A stretch of 64,000 nucleotides of DNA, taken from assembly GCA_040217155.1 (NCBI GenBank), contig JAVJNS010000014.1:190100-254099 (forward strand), given 5' to 3'. This stretch comes from Pelagibius sp040217155. Lineage in GTDB: Bacteria; Pseudomonadota; Alphaproteobacteria; Kiloniellales; Kiloniellaceae. The translations under genes were made by a program, and so were the position numbers. Every line of letters begins with the position of its first letter. Within the stretch, counting starts at the first letter, position 1. This document shows, in pieces, positions 28,226 to 36,556 of this stretch. The notes under the pieces are model-generated. The model searched no databases. It was not told the DNA's origin and saw only the letters and a list, made by a program, of their open reading frames with translations.

Positions 28226-28627
28226 GGTTCCGGTTCCTCTTTGCCGGGCGGGGCGGCCTCCTGTCGGGCTCAGTCGCCGCCGGTTCTCGCTTCTGCGGTG
28301 TTTCGGGTTTGCGTGGCCGGGCTACAGCCGCTGCGGCGCCACCGGGGCGCAGCGGCCGCGCATAAGTCGCAGAGCCGGCACCCGGGCGCGGTTCAAAGCG
28401 GCCGGAAACGGCGCGGAAACGAAGAAAGTTGGGGATTTTCGCGGACTGTCGCTCATTGGAGCGAACCTCTTTCAGGGACGGCGAATGTCGGACGACGGCT
28501 TTATCCGGCGCGCGTTTCAGGCGGCCGGGGCAATAAGTCGTAGCGACAGAAGTCCATGAAAGATCGTCATAATGCCTGAAAACTAGGCGCCGGGCCGCTG
28601 GGGGTCAAGCGTTTTGGGGTGGGGCGC
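28226..28627 (-). promoter_or_regulatory. leuA leader region
   Basis: A 402-base stretch without a full gene. On the minus strand it has a likely promoter TTGACC (about 28601-28606), 17-base spacer, TAGTTT; then a short Leu-rich ORF (28517-28570); a small hairpin TCGCTC/GAGCGA at 28449-28464; and a strong GCCGCTGCG/CGCAGCGGC stem at about 28333-28363 before leuA. The arrangement fits transcription attenuation of leucine synthesis as described for proteobacterial amino acid operons. No clear U-run follows the stems, so the mechanism is uncertain. Confidence 0.5.
28517..28570 (-). CDS. Candidate leuA leader peptide
   Basis: A 17-codon ORF reading MTIFHGLLSLRLIAPAA, with Leu at positions 7, 8, 10 and 12 and AGG seven bases ahead of the ATG. 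It lies about 290 bases upstream of leuA and just after a likely promoter. Four Leu codons within six codons is what a ribosome-stalling leader would need. The stop lies before the downstream hairpins. An overlapping 18-codon ORF in another frame (from about 28557) has only two Leu codons and is the less likely choice. Confidence 0.55.
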   Translation of the reverse strand: MTIFHGLLSLRLIAPAA

Positions 28628-29095
28628 CTAGACGAAGCCGACGGTGACGAAGAGCATATCCACGGTCACGCCGTCGTCGGAGAGCGGCATGATGAGATCC
28701 TCGGTGGTGAGGAATTCCTTGTTCTTGCCGACATAGGGAACATCGCTGGAGAGGGGGGTCTGCTCCTCGACCACTTGGCGGCAGCAGGCCCAAATGCGGC
28801 TCGGCGACGCCTGGTGGGGAATCTGGCTCATTCGCTTACCGGTGTAGCGGCTCAGCATGTACTCGTCCATCTTGGTGCCGATCAGCCGGTAGCGAAAATC
28901 GAGCGGATCTCCCAGCACATCGATGAGATAGACATGCGGCAGGATTTTGGTGATTTCCGCAGGATCGATGTCGCGGCGCGACGGCATGGCCCGGCCGCCG
29001 CGCTTGTGCTTCCAGTAATCGAAGGCGAATCGGTTGATCGGCGACTTCAGCGCCAGCAAGGGTTCGCGCGTTGTTTCGACAGCGGGCCCGACCAC
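28628..29095 (-). CDS. PAS domain protein (PAS_5 family)
   Basis: A 155-residue single-domain protein. HVYLIDVLGDPLDFRYRLIGT with YTGKRMSQIP is the typical PAS_5 core, a family abundant in Rhodospirillales and usually without an attached output domain. It presumably senses or binds a small molecule or a partner protein. No signal peptide or DNA-binding motif is visible. It lies upstream of leuA on the same strand but the leader region between them has its own promoter. Confidence 0.8.
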   Translation of the reverse strand: MVGPAVETTREPLLALKSPINRFAFDYWKHKRGGRAMPSRRDIDPAEITKILPHVYLIDVLGDPLDFRYRLIGTKMDEYMLSRYTGKRMSQIPHQASPSRIWACCRQVVEEQTPLSSDVPYVGKNKEFLTTEDLIMPLSDDGVTVDMLFVTVGFV

Positions 29096-29283
29096 GTTAC
29101 CTCAGCATGACAAGTTCAAGAACGATTAGCTTCCGCTCCCAGATGGGGCCGCCAGGGCGGGTTGCAACTCAACTTCCTGGTGCCAGTCTAGCGGACCCGC
29201 ACGGATATTCTAGACGTTGGAATGTAAAGATTGTTTCAGCGATGTCGGCCCAGAGCAGGCTACCGCGGCAGACTGGGGTTCCG

Positions 29284-30810
29284 TCACCGGCCCCCCCGGC
29301 CCCAGATGCTGCGGCCGCTGCCCGGCAGGCCGAGTTCCGGCCAGAGGGCGTCGATGCGCTCGATGACACCCTGGTCCATGCGGATCTCGCGGCCCCATTC
29401 GCGCCGCGTCTCCGGCGGCCACTTGTCGGTGGCGTCGAGGCCGATCTTGGAGCCGAGCCCGTCTTCCGGCGAGGCGAAATCGAGGTAGTCGATGGGCGTC
29501 GATTCCACCAGGGTGATGTCGCGCGCCGGGTCCATCTTGGTGGAGATCGCCCACATCACGTCCTTCCAGTCGCGGGCGTCGACCGTGTCGTCCACGACGA
29601 TGACCCACTTGGTGTACATGAACTGGCGCAGGTAGGACCACACGCCCATCATCACCCGCTTGGCGTGGCCGGGATAAGCTTTTTTCAGGGAGACCACGGC
29701 GATGCGGTAACTGCAGCCCTCCGGCGGCAGCCAGAAGTCGGTGATCTCCGGGAACTGTTGCTGCAGCAGCGGGATGAAGACCTCGTTCAGGCCTTCGCCC
29801 AGCACCGAGGGTTCGTCCGGCGGCCGCCCGGTGAAGGTCGAGAGATAGATCGGGTCGCGCCGCTGGGTGATGGCCGTGATCTTGAAGACCGGGAAGCGCT
29901 CCACGGCATTGTAGTAGCCGGTGTGGTCGCCGTAGGGGCCTTCCTCGGCGGTCTCGTCGAGCGACACCTCGCCCTCGATGACGATCTCGGCCTCCGCCGG
30001 CACCTTCAGCGGCTGAGTCTTGCAATCGACCAGTTCGACCTTGCGGCCGCGCAGCAGGCCGGCGAAGTGGTATTCGGACAGCGTATCGGGCACCGGCGTG
30101 ACGGCGGCCAGGATGGTGCCGGGGTCGGCGCCGATGACCGCGGCGGCGGGCAGCGGGTTGGATTTATTCGATTTCCAACGCTGATGGTGCTGGGCGCCGC
30201 CACGGTGTTTCAGCCAGCGCATGATGGTGCGGTCGCGCCCGGTCACCTGCATGCGATAGATGCCCAGGTTGAAATCGTCGGTCTTGTCGCCATCGGGGTT
30301 GGGGCCGCGGGTCACCACCAGCGGCCAGGTGATCAGCGGCGCCGGCTCGCCGGGCCAGCAGGTCTGCACCGGCAGCCGGGTGAGGTCGATGTCGTCACCG
30401 GTCAGGACGACTTCCTGGCACGGCGCGGTGCCGACCGTCTTGGGTTTCATGGCCATGACGGTCTTGAGCAGCGGCAATTGCCCCCAGGCCTCGCGCAGGC
30501 TGCCCGGCGGCTCCGGCTGGCGCAGGAATGCCAGGGTCTCGCCGACCTCGCGCAGTTGGCCGGGCTCGCGGTCCATGCCCCAGGCGACCCGCTCGACGGT
30601 GCCGAAGAGGTTCACCAGCACCGGCATCTCCGCCCGGCGGCCGTCGCCGTAGACGACGTTCTCGAAGAGCACCGCCGGCCCGCCCTCGGCCAGCAGGCGG
30701 GTCTGGATCTCGGTCATCTCCAATTCGGGGGAGACCGGCGCCGTGACCCGCTTCAGGCGTCCCGCTTTTTCCAATCTGTCGATAAAGTCACGCAGCGAGG
30801 CGAAGGGCAT
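29284..30810 (-). CDS. ubiD: UbiD family decarboxylase (3-octaprenyl-4-hydroxybenzoate carboxy-lyase)
   Basis: Prenylated-FMN decarboxylase of ubiquinone synthesis. The 508-residue length is typical. Recognisable blocks are SLRDFIDRLEKAGRL at the start, VWSYLRQFMYTKWVIVVDD, and DEPSVLGEGLNEVFIPLLQQQFPEI (in part), with the ERxxxE active-site region near 290-300 (ETAEEGPYGDHTGYY). ubiX, needed for the cofactor, is not in the window. It overlaps nfeD by one base and ubiA lies 5 kb away. Confidence 0.95.
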   Translation of the reverse strand: MPFASLRDFIDRLEKAGRLKRVTAPVSPELEMTEIQTRLLAEGGPAVLFENVVYGDGRRAEMPVLVNLFGTVERVAWGMDREPGQLREVGETLAFLRQPEPPGSLREAWGQLPLLKTVMAMKPKTVGTAPCQEVVLTGDDIDLTRLPVQTCWPGEPAPLITWPLVVTRGPNPDGDKTDDFNLGIYRMQVTGRDRTIMRWLKHRGGAQHHQRWKSNKSNPLPAAAVIGADPGTILAAVTPVPDTLSEYHFAGLLRGRKVELVDCKTQPLKVPAEAEIVIEGEVSLDETAEEGPYGDHTGYYNAVERFPVFKITAITQRRDPIYLSTFTGRPPDEPSVLGEGLNEVFIPLLQQQFPEITDFWLPPEGCSYRIAVVSLKKAYPGHAKRVMMGVWSYLRQFMYTKWVIVVDDTVDARDWKDVMWAISTKMDPARDITLVESTPIDYLDFASPEDGLGSKIGLDATDKWPPETRREWGREIRMDQGVIERIDALWPELGLPGSGRSIWGRGGR

Positions 30811-31256
30811 CAGGCGCGCTCGACCTTCAGCACGGTGCCCTCGATGCCGGTGACCTTCACCTTGGTGCCGGCGGGCAGATCCTCGCCCTCGACTTTCCAG
30901 CGCGAGTCATCGACGTGCAGCAGGCCGTTGCCGTCGACGATCGGCTCCTTCAGCGTGAAGGTGCGCCCGACGTAGCTTGCGCCGCGGCGGTTCAGCACCC
31001 GGCCGGCCAATGGCGCGGGAAAGCGGTCGCGCAGAAAAAAACGCCAGACGTAGATGGTGGTGACCGAGAGAACGGCGAAGACCAGCAACTGGATCTGCCA
31101 GGTCGTCTCCGGAAACAGCAGCAGAACGAAGCCGACCAGTCCGGCGGAAATGCCCATCCACAGGAACACGGCGCCGGGGGCGAAGATTTCAATGCCGATC
31201 AGGAACACGGCGATGACCCACCAGTTCCAGAACTCGATCTGTTCAAAGCTGATCAT
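30810..31256 (-). CDS. NfeD family membrane protein
   Basis: A 148-residue short-form NfeD: two to three membrane helices (about 11-45 and 55-75) followed by a small OB-fold domain (LNRRGASYVGRTFTLKE). NfeD proteins occur next to SPFH/stomatin genes and are thought to help organise membrane microdomains or regulate the partner's proteolysis. Here the start overlaps the stop of the SPFH gene by four bases, the usual pairing. Confidence 0.9.
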   Translation of the reverse strand: MISFEQIEFWNWWVIAVFLIGIEIFAPGAVFLWMGISAGLVGFVLLLFPETTWQIQLLVFAVLSVTTIYVWRFFLRDRFPAPLAGRVLNRRGASYVGRTFTLKEPIVDGNGLLHVDDSRWKVEGEDLPAGTKVKVTGIEGTVLKVERA

Positions 31257-32236
31257 GAGCCTTGGCTGCCCCCGCCGCTCTCCCAGGGGCCGCCGCGGCG
31301 CTGTGCATCGCGCTGCTGCATGGCGTCGCGGGCGATCTCGGCGATGCCGCCGACGGCGCCGATCAGGCTGGTCGCCTCCAAGGGCAGGAAGAAGGTCTTC
31401 TGGTTGTCGGAGTCGGCGAACTTGCCGAGGGCGTCGACGTAGCGCTGGGCGACGAAGTAGTTCACCGCGTTGACGTCGCCGCGGGCGATGGCTTCCGACA
31501 CCATGGCGGTGGCCTTGGCCTCCGCCTCGGCCTCACGCTCGCGGGCCTCGGCATCGCGGAAGGCGGCTTCACGGCGGCCCTCCGCCGCCAGAATCTGCGC
31601 CTGCTTCTCGCCCTCGGCGCGCAGCACCTGGGCCTGGCGGTCGCCCTCGGCGACCAACACGGTGGCGCGCTTGTCGCGTTCGGCCTTCATCTGGCGGGCC
31701 ATGGAATCGACCAGGTCGGCCGGCGGCGTGATATCGAGGATCTCGATGCGGGTCGCCTTGATGCCCCAGGGCTCGGTGGCATCGTCGACCACCTGCAGCA
31801 GGCGGGTATTGATGTCGTCGCGCCGCGACAGCAGCTCATCCAGGTCCATGGAACCCATGACCGTGCGGATATTGGTCATGGTGAGGTTCAGGATGGCCCG
31901 CTCCAGGTCGCGCACCTCGTAGGCCGCTGCGGCGGCATCGAGGACAGCGAAGAAGATCACACCGTCGACCTGGACCAGGGCGTTGTCGCGGGTGATGACT
32001 TCCTGCTGGGGCACGTCGAGGACGGTCTCCATCATGTTCATCCTGGCGCCGATGCGGTCGATTATGGGAAAGATCATGCCGAGGCCGGGCGGCAGGGTCT
32101 TGGTGTAGCGGCCGAAGCGCTCGACCGTGTACTCGAACCCCTGGGGCACCGCCTTCATGCTCATGGTGACCAGGATCACCGCCAGCACGACGACGGCGAC
32201 CACCAGAACGCTGAAGCCGGAAATCTCGAAGTCCAT
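31253..32236 (-). CDS. SPFH/Band 7 protein (QmcA/stomatin-like)
   Basis: A 327-residue protein with an N-terminal membrane helix (VLVVAVVVLAVILVTM), a Band 7 domain (about 25-190; VPQGFEYTVERFGRYTKTL) and a long Ala/Glu-rich coiled coil (about 200-260). This layout is typical of QmcA/stomatin scaffolds. It forms an operon with nfeD. Such proteins assemble into ring-like oligomers in the inner membrane; a specific client is not indicated here. Confidence 0.93.
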   Translation of the reverse strand: MDFEISGFSVLVVAVVVLAVILVTMSMKAVPQGFEYTVERFGRYTKTLPPGLGMIFPIIDRIGARMNMMETVLDVPQQEVITRDNALVQVDGVIFFAVLDAAAAAYEVRDLERAILNLTMTNIRTVMGSMDLDELLSRRDDINTRLLQVVDDATEPWGIKATRIEILDITPPADLVDSMARQMKAERDKRATVLVAEGDRQAQVLRAEGEKQAQILAAEGRREAAFRDAEAREREAEAEAKATAMVSEAIARGDVNAVNYFVAQRYVDALGKFADSDNQKTFFLPLEATSLIGAVGGIAEIARDAMQQRDAQRRGGPWESGGGSQGS

Positions 32237-32591
32237 CTCTGTCAGTCCCCCCGTCTAAGGATGCGGCAGGCCGCCTGGCCCACTACAGCTTGTGGCCACC
32301 TGCTCATGCTATCGGTCCGGTACAGGGCCGCGGACGTCAATCTATCCTGTGTTGAGGGTCCCAGGAAAGCACAGGCTTTGTCGCCGGCGGATGGCAATTT
32401 CGCGCCAGAAAGTGACGCTGTTGACACAATGCCGCCCAGCCGGATTAACCAACTTGAAATGACGGATTGGCACTATACATAGCCTTCGAGTTTTCCCTAT
32501 TGTTATAGGGGTCTTCGCTGCTGTAGCGCAGATTCGCGTTCAACGGTGAAGGCAGGTTGACGACGCTTTCAGGTTGAGAGGCGTGGAATTG
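32237..32591. promoter_or_regulatory. Divergent intergenic region with a strong -35-like box
   Basis: A 355-base gene-free region between the SPFH gene (-) and the DUF4170 gene (+). On the plus strand TTGACA (32421-32426), a 17-base spacer and ATTAAC (32444-32449) form a likely promoter for the DUF4170 gene. A short hairpin CCCTAT/ATAGGG at 32495-32510 follows. No tRNA or other RNA gene was recognised here. Confidence 0.45.
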
Positions 32592-32804
32592 ATGATTCAG
32601 TACTATGTGGTTGGCGGCGAGTACAAAGATACGCACTTTTGCGAAGCCGTCGGCGGTGACGAGGAGTGGTTCGGCCCTTTTGCCGACTACGAGGCGGCGA
32701 AGCAGGAGTGGGCCAAGCATGCCTGGCAGACGGTCGATGAATGCACGACCCGCTATCGGATCGAACGGATCGACAACGAGGCGCCGCCGCCCTGCACCGA
32801 TTGA
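32592..32804 (+). CDS. DUF4170 domain protein
   Basis: A 70-residue soluble protein starting MIQYYVVGGEYKD (an ATG at 32574 would add six residues). The pattern FxxYEAAKxEWxKHAWxTVD with a C-terminal RIERID segment matches DUF4170, a small alphaproteobacterial family of unknown function that is often near lipid A genes in this class. Here it is isolated from them by 10 kb. Confidence 0.85.
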   Translation: MIQYYVVGGEYKDTHFCEAVGGDEEWFGPFADYEAAKQEWAKHAWQTVDECTTRYRIERIDNEAPPPCTD

Positions 32805-32840
32805 GTCGGTGTCGCGTCCCAGCCGCTGACGGCCTTCGCC

Positions 32841-33602
32841 GTGCCCTGGGCCCTTCCCGAATCCGACGACGCTCTGCTGCGCCTCGCCAAGGGTTATCCC
32901 TTTGCCGCGCCGGCCGGTTCCTATCGCTATCGTGACGGCGCCAGTGAACCGCTCGCCGGCCCGCTCGATGCGCGCCTGACCGCCGGCCGGGTGCCGGTCG
33001 TCGCCCATGGCTCCAACCGGGCGCCGGAACAGCTGCACCGCAAGTTCGGGCACCTCAGCGGCCTCGACTCGGAGATTCCGGTGACGCGTGCCTGGCTGGC
33101 GGACCACGACGTGGTCTACTCCGCCCATATGACCCGCTACGGCTCGATCTCCGCCACCCTGCACGAGGCGCCGGGCACGCGGGTCCAGGTTTATGTCACC
33201 TGGCTGACCGAGGCGCAGCTGCCCCGGATGCACGAGACCGAGATCGGCCTCGGTAACTACGGTTACGGCCGCCTGGGCGGCCTCGACCTGCAGGTCGAAG
33301 GCGGCGCCAAGCTGACCGAGGCCTTCGCCTACCTCTCGGTGCACGGTTGCCTCGCCGACCCGGAAAAGGCGGGGGCGCCGCTGGCGCTCTCCGCGGTGCC
33401 GGCCGAGGCGCGCGTTCACCGTGCCGTCGACCAGGAGGCGGCGCTTGGCGTTCTCCACGCCCGTCACCATCCGGGCGACGCACTCGACGCCATGATCCTC
33501 GCCAACATCAAGAACACCGACCAGCGCCGCGCCCTGGTCGAGGCCCTGCAGCAGACCGCCGTGCCCTGGTCGGTGCCCGGTTTCGAACTCATCGTGCGTT
33601 GA
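32841..33602 (+). CDS. Hypothetical protein, possible gamma-glutamylcyclotransferase-like fold
   Basis: A 253-residue soluble protein with a GTG start. I do not recognise a named family. VVAHGSNRAPEQL (about residue 54) resembles the GSN loop of GGCT/AIG2-type cyclotransferases. The middle part, with YGSISATLHEAPGTRVQVYV then HETEIGLGNYGYGRL, resembles their beta-strands and acidic catalytic residue. This is a weak pattern argument. It sits 36 bases after the DUF4170 gene in the same direction. Confidence 0.7.
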   Translation: MPWALPESDDALLRLAKGYPFAAPAGSYRYRDGASEPLAGPLDARLTAGRVPVVAHGSNRAPEQLHRKFGHLSGLDSEIPVTRAWLADHDVVYSAHMTRYGSISATLHEAPGTRVQVYVTWLTEAQLPRMHETEIGLGNYGYGRLGGLDLQVEGGAKLTEAFAYLSVHGCLADPEKAGAPLALSAVPAEARVHRAVDQEAALGVLHARHHPGDALDAMILANIKNTDQRRALVEALQQTAVPWSVPGFELIVR

Positions 33603-33642
33603 CGGCGGTTTCCTCCGAGCTTGGCTTCGCTATAGTGCGCAG

Positions 33643-34362
33643 ATGATCAATCCAGCATTCTGCGGCGGCTTTGCCGCGCTGACCCTGCTCCTCCTCACCG
33701 CCTGCAATGCCCAGCCACAGGTCGCACGCGAGGGCGTCTTCGACCGTTCGGATACGCTTTTCGACCCGGCGCGGGCGATCCAGCAGGACTGGATCGAGAT
33801 GCCGTTCGTGGGGCACACCGACTACCGTCTCGACTCCTACCAGGACCGCCTCTCGATCCGTGCCGAGGGCCGGCGCTCGGCGTCCGGTCTGGTGCTGCCG
33901 GTAGATTTCGACGCCGAGGCCTGCCCCTATTTGGAGTGGGACTGGCGGGTCGAAACCCTGCAGCAGAGCGCCAGCCTCTACGAGAAGGCCCTGGAGGACG
34001 TCGCCGCCTCGATCTTCGTGATGTTCGGCGATCCGGGCAGTTTCGCCGCGCCCAATCCGGTGCCGACGCTGCGCTATGTCTGGTCCACGGGCCGTGTGCA
34101 GGACGAGACCATCATCGATTCGCCCTACATGCCGGGGGTGGTGCGTTCCATCGTGGTGCAGGGTGGCATCGTCAGCCCGCTGGCCTGGGAAGAGGAAAGG
34201 CGCGACCTCGTCGCCGACTATCAGGCGGCCTTCGGCGGCTTGCCGAAGGACCGGGTGCGGGCGGTGGCCATCTTTACCGACAACGACCAGACACAGGAGC
34301 CGGTGGTGGCCCACTACGGTGCCGCGCGCCTGTTCTGCTCCGGGCCCGAGAACCCGACTTGA
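33643..34362 (+). CDS. DUF3047 domain lipoprotein
   Basis: A 239-residue exported protein. The N-terminus FAALTLLLLTACNAQ is a signal with lipobox LTAC (Cys about residue 21), so it is probably a lipoprotein. The conserved LEWDWRVETL and the MFGDPGSFAAP to TLRYVWST region identify DUF3047, a periplasmic beta-sandwich family of unknown role, common in proteobacteria. Single gene; 76 bases to the next CDS. Confidence 0.83.
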   Translation: MINPAFCGGFAALTLLLLTACNAQPQVAREGVFDRSDTLFDPARAIQQDWIEMPFVGHTDYRLDSYQDRLSIRAEGRRSASGLVLPVDFDAEACPYLEWDWRVETLQQSASLYEKALEDVAASIFVMFGDPGSFAAPNPVPTLRYVWSTGRVQDETIIDSPYMPGVVRSIVVQGGIVSPLAWEEERRDLVADYQAAFGGLPKDRVRAVAIFTDNDQTQEPVVAHYGAARLFCSGPENPT

Positions 34363-34438
34363 TGCACCTCAATGCGGCTTGACCGGCTCCGCTTCAAGAT
34401 CACCGGATCAATGCTGAAGCTGAGAAGGGTTACGCATC

Positions 34439-34774
34439 ATGAATCTAATCATCGGCCTCGCCGCTGGCGCACTCCTGCTTGCCGGAACGGCGCCGGCCCT
34501 GGCCCAGGAGCGCGGTTATTTCGATCACTATCATGCCTGGGGCGCGGGCTGGGGCATGCTGTTCGGGCCGTTGATGATGATCGTCTTCCTGGCCGCCGTG
34601 GTCGCTCTCGCCGTCGCCGTCGCGCGCTGGCTGGGCGCTGGTGGCCCGTCCGGTGGCCAGGCGGTCCCGCCGCCGGGTGGCAGGAGCGCCCTCGACGTCC
34701 TCAGGGACCGCTTTGCCCGAGGCGAGATCGACAAGGACGAATTCGAAGAGCGCCGCCGCCTGCTGGCCGACTAG
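34439..34774 (+). CDS. SHOCT domain membrane protein
   Basis: A 111-residue protein with a signal-like N-terminus (LIIGLAAGALLLAGTAPALAQ), a membrane helix (about 38-60, MLFGPLMMIVFLAAVVALAVAVA) and a C-terminal SHOCT motif (LDVLRDRFARGEIDKDEFEE). The SHOCT helix pair is a short oligomerisation or lipid-associated module. Role unknown. Its stop overlaps the stop region of the convergent methyltransferase gene by four bases. Confidence 0.85.
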   Translation: MNLIIGLAAGALLLAGTAPALAQERGYFDHYHAWGAGWGMLFGPLMMIVFLAAVVALAVAVARWLGAGGPSGGQAVPPPGGRSALDVLRDRFARGEIDKDEFEERRRLLAD

Positions 34775-35484
34775 GTTTCTGTGTCGCCGGCGGCGCTCGG
34801 CGCGACCCGCCACACGACGGCGTTGCGCAGGTCGCTGTCCTCCAGTTCGCGGCTGGTTTTCACGCCATAGGCGATGAGCCGCTCCAGGCCCCGGCGCGGC
34901 AGGTAGGTACGCCCGGGATCGCCCAGCAGCACCAGGCAGTCCCCGGCGTCTGAGGGCGTGGCCAGGCTGCGCAGCCAGGCGGTGATGCGGTCGGCGGCCG
35001 GGCGCTCGTAGCAGACGTCGCCGGCCAGCACCACGTCCCAATGTTCGTTTGGCGTGGCCGGGTTGGGCTCACCGACCAGGTCTTTCTTCGAGACTGTGAT
35101 GTCCACCGCGTTGGCCGCCGCATTGAGGCGGCAGGCGGCGCAGGCGAAGGCGTCGATCTCGGCCGCTTCGACGCTGGCCGCCCCGGCCAGCCTGGCGGCG
35201 ATGCTCTGCAGGCCGGAGCCGGCGGCGAAGTCCAGCACCCGCTTGCCGAGGACCGCCTCGGGATGGTCGAGCAGATAGCGCGCCAGGGCCTGGCCGCCGG
35301 CCCAGGCGAAGGCCCAGAACGGCGGCGGCAGGCCCTGCTCGGCGAGCCCGACTTCCGTGGCCTCCCACAGCGGCACCACCTCGCTGGCGAGGTAAAGCTG
35401 CACCTCGGGCACCAGCGGCGGCGCCTGCAGGACGGTGTTGGCGCGGATGAAGTCATCCAGTGGCAGGTGCAGGGCCGCGGTCAC
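34771..35484 (-). CDS. ETF-beta lysine methyltransferase (METTL20-like)
   Basis: A 237-residue SAM-dependent protein methyltransferase. PPPFWAFAWAGGQALARYLLDHP and VLDFAAGSGLQSIAA (motif I) closely follow the METTL20/ETFBKMT pattern, and LAGDVCYE corresponds to the post-II motif of family 16 lysine methyltransferases. Members in Agrobacterium methylate the electron transfer flavoprotein beta subunit. The start is a GTG at 35484 whose bases overlap the ubiA stop (GTGA). Longer in-frame readings upstream only run antisense of ubiA and are rejected. Ribosomal L11 methyltransferase is a less likely label. Confidence 0.85.
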   Translation of the reverse strand: MTAALHLPLDDFIRANTVLQAPPLVPEVQLYLASEVVPLWEATEVGLAEQGLPPPFWAFAWAGGQALARYLLDHPEAVLGKRVLDFAAGSGLQSIAARLAGAASVEAAEIDAFACAACRLNAAANAVDITVSKKDLVGEPNPATPNEHWDVVLAGDVCYERPAADRITAWLRSLATPSDAGDCLVLLGDPGRTYLPRRGLERLIAYGVKTSRELEDSDLRNAVVWRVAPSAAGDTET

Positions 35485-36479
35485 GCGGGGAAAATCCAGG
35501 CGGTGAGCCAGGGGCTGCCGGCCAGGATGCCGGCCAGCAGCAGCCAGCCGGCGATGCGGTTCGACTTGAACTTGGCGAGACAGTTGAAGGGCTGGCCGAG
35601 GTCGACGTCGGCGACCTGCCAGGCGAACTGCGCCGCCGTCGCGGCGAGGCCGATCCAGAACGGCCAGGCGAGCCCTGCCGCCCAGCCCGCCACACCGAAA
35701 AGTGCTACAGCGGCCGTGAAGAAGCCGGCCAGCCAGGGCTTGCTGCCGTCGCCGAGCCTGAGCGCCAGGGACTTCACGCCGATCAGGGCGTCGTCCTCCT
35801 TGTCCTGGTGGGCGTAGATGGTGTCGTAGCCCAGGGTCCAGGCGATGCCGCCGAGGTAGAGCAGCAGCGCCGGCCAGCCGAAGGAGCCGGTGGCGGCGGT
35901 CCAGCCGATCAGCGCGCCCCAGTTGAAGGTCAGGCCGAGCCAGGCCTGCGGCCAGTAGGTGATGCGCTTCATCAGCGGGTAGGGAAACACCAGCAGCAGC
36001 GAGGCGCAGCCCAGGACGATGGTCAGGCCGTTCATCTGCACCAGGATCGCGAAGGAGCCCAGCAGCAACGCCAGCAGGAAGACGCCGGCCTGTATGAGGC
36101 TCACTTCGCCGCTGGGAATCGGCCGCGTCGCCGTGCGCGCCACCCGGCCGTCGATGTCGCGGTCGAGGATGTCGTTCACCGTGCAGCCGGCGGCGCGCAT
36201 GAGGAAGGCGCCGACCCCGAAATAGAGGTAGAGCCACCACGACGGGCCGCTGTTGGCGGCCGCGTCGCCACTTGCCGCATCACCCAGGGCGATGGCCCAC
36301 CAGCCGGGCAGCAGCAGCAGCCAGGTACCGATCGGGCGGTCGAGGCGCCCGAGCCGCAGGTAGGCGCGCGCCGGGGCCGGCGCCAGGCGCAGCACCCAGT
36401 GGTCGGCGCGGATGTCGCTGGCCGGGGCAGCTCGGCCGGAGTTGGAAGAGGCCCGTGAACTGGAAGACATGCGGCTCAT
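35481..36479 (-). CDS. ubiA: 4-hydroxybenzoate polyprenyltransferase
   Basis: Intramembrane prenyltransferase that joins the polyprenyl tail to 4-hydroxybenzoate in ubiquinone synthesis. Both Asp-rich motifs are present: NDILDRDIDG (about residue 105-114) and YAHQDKEDD (about 225-233). Eight or nine hydrophobic segments fit. The 332-residue length includes a polar Ser/Ala-rich N-terminal stretch of about 30 residues before the first conserved block (RAYLRLGRLDRPIGTWLL). It is translationally coupled to the downstream methyltransferase. Confidence 0.95.
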   Translation of the reverse strand: MSRMSSSSRASSNSGRAAPASDIRADHWVLRLAPAPARAYLRLGRLDRPIGTWLLLLPGWWAIALGDAASGDAAANSGPSWWLYLYFGVGAFLMRAAGCTVNDILDRDIDGRVARTATRPIPSGEVSLIQAGVFLLALLLGSFAILVQMNGLTIVLGCASLLLVFPYPLMKRITYWPQAWLGLTFNWGALIGWTAATGSFGWPALLLYLGGIAWTLGYDTIYAHQDKEDDALIGVKSLALRLGDGSKPWLAGFFTAAVALFGVAGWAAGLAWPFWIGLAATAAQFAWQVADVDLGQPFNCLAKFKSNRIAGWLLLAGILAGSPWLTAWIFPA

Positions 36480-36556
36480 CCCTTACTGTGTAGCGTCGAA
36501 TCGGATGGGGAGAAAGCCGTGCGTCACCGATCTGCCGGCCAGGCTGCCGGGCGCTT

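Noticed and set aside
29071..30975. A 634-codon open frame on the plus strand across ubiD.
   Set aside because: It is antisense to the well-supported ubiD gene; long shadow frames are common in GC-rich coding DNA.
32467..32482. TTGGCAC followed by TATACAT, possible sigma-54 promoter.
   Set aside because: The -12 TTGC element is missing.
34771..36240. A 489-codon reading that extends the methyltransferase upstream.
   Set aside because: The added part overlaps ubiA out of frame and reads as Arg/Gly/Ala-rich; the GTG at 35484 gives the family N-terminus.
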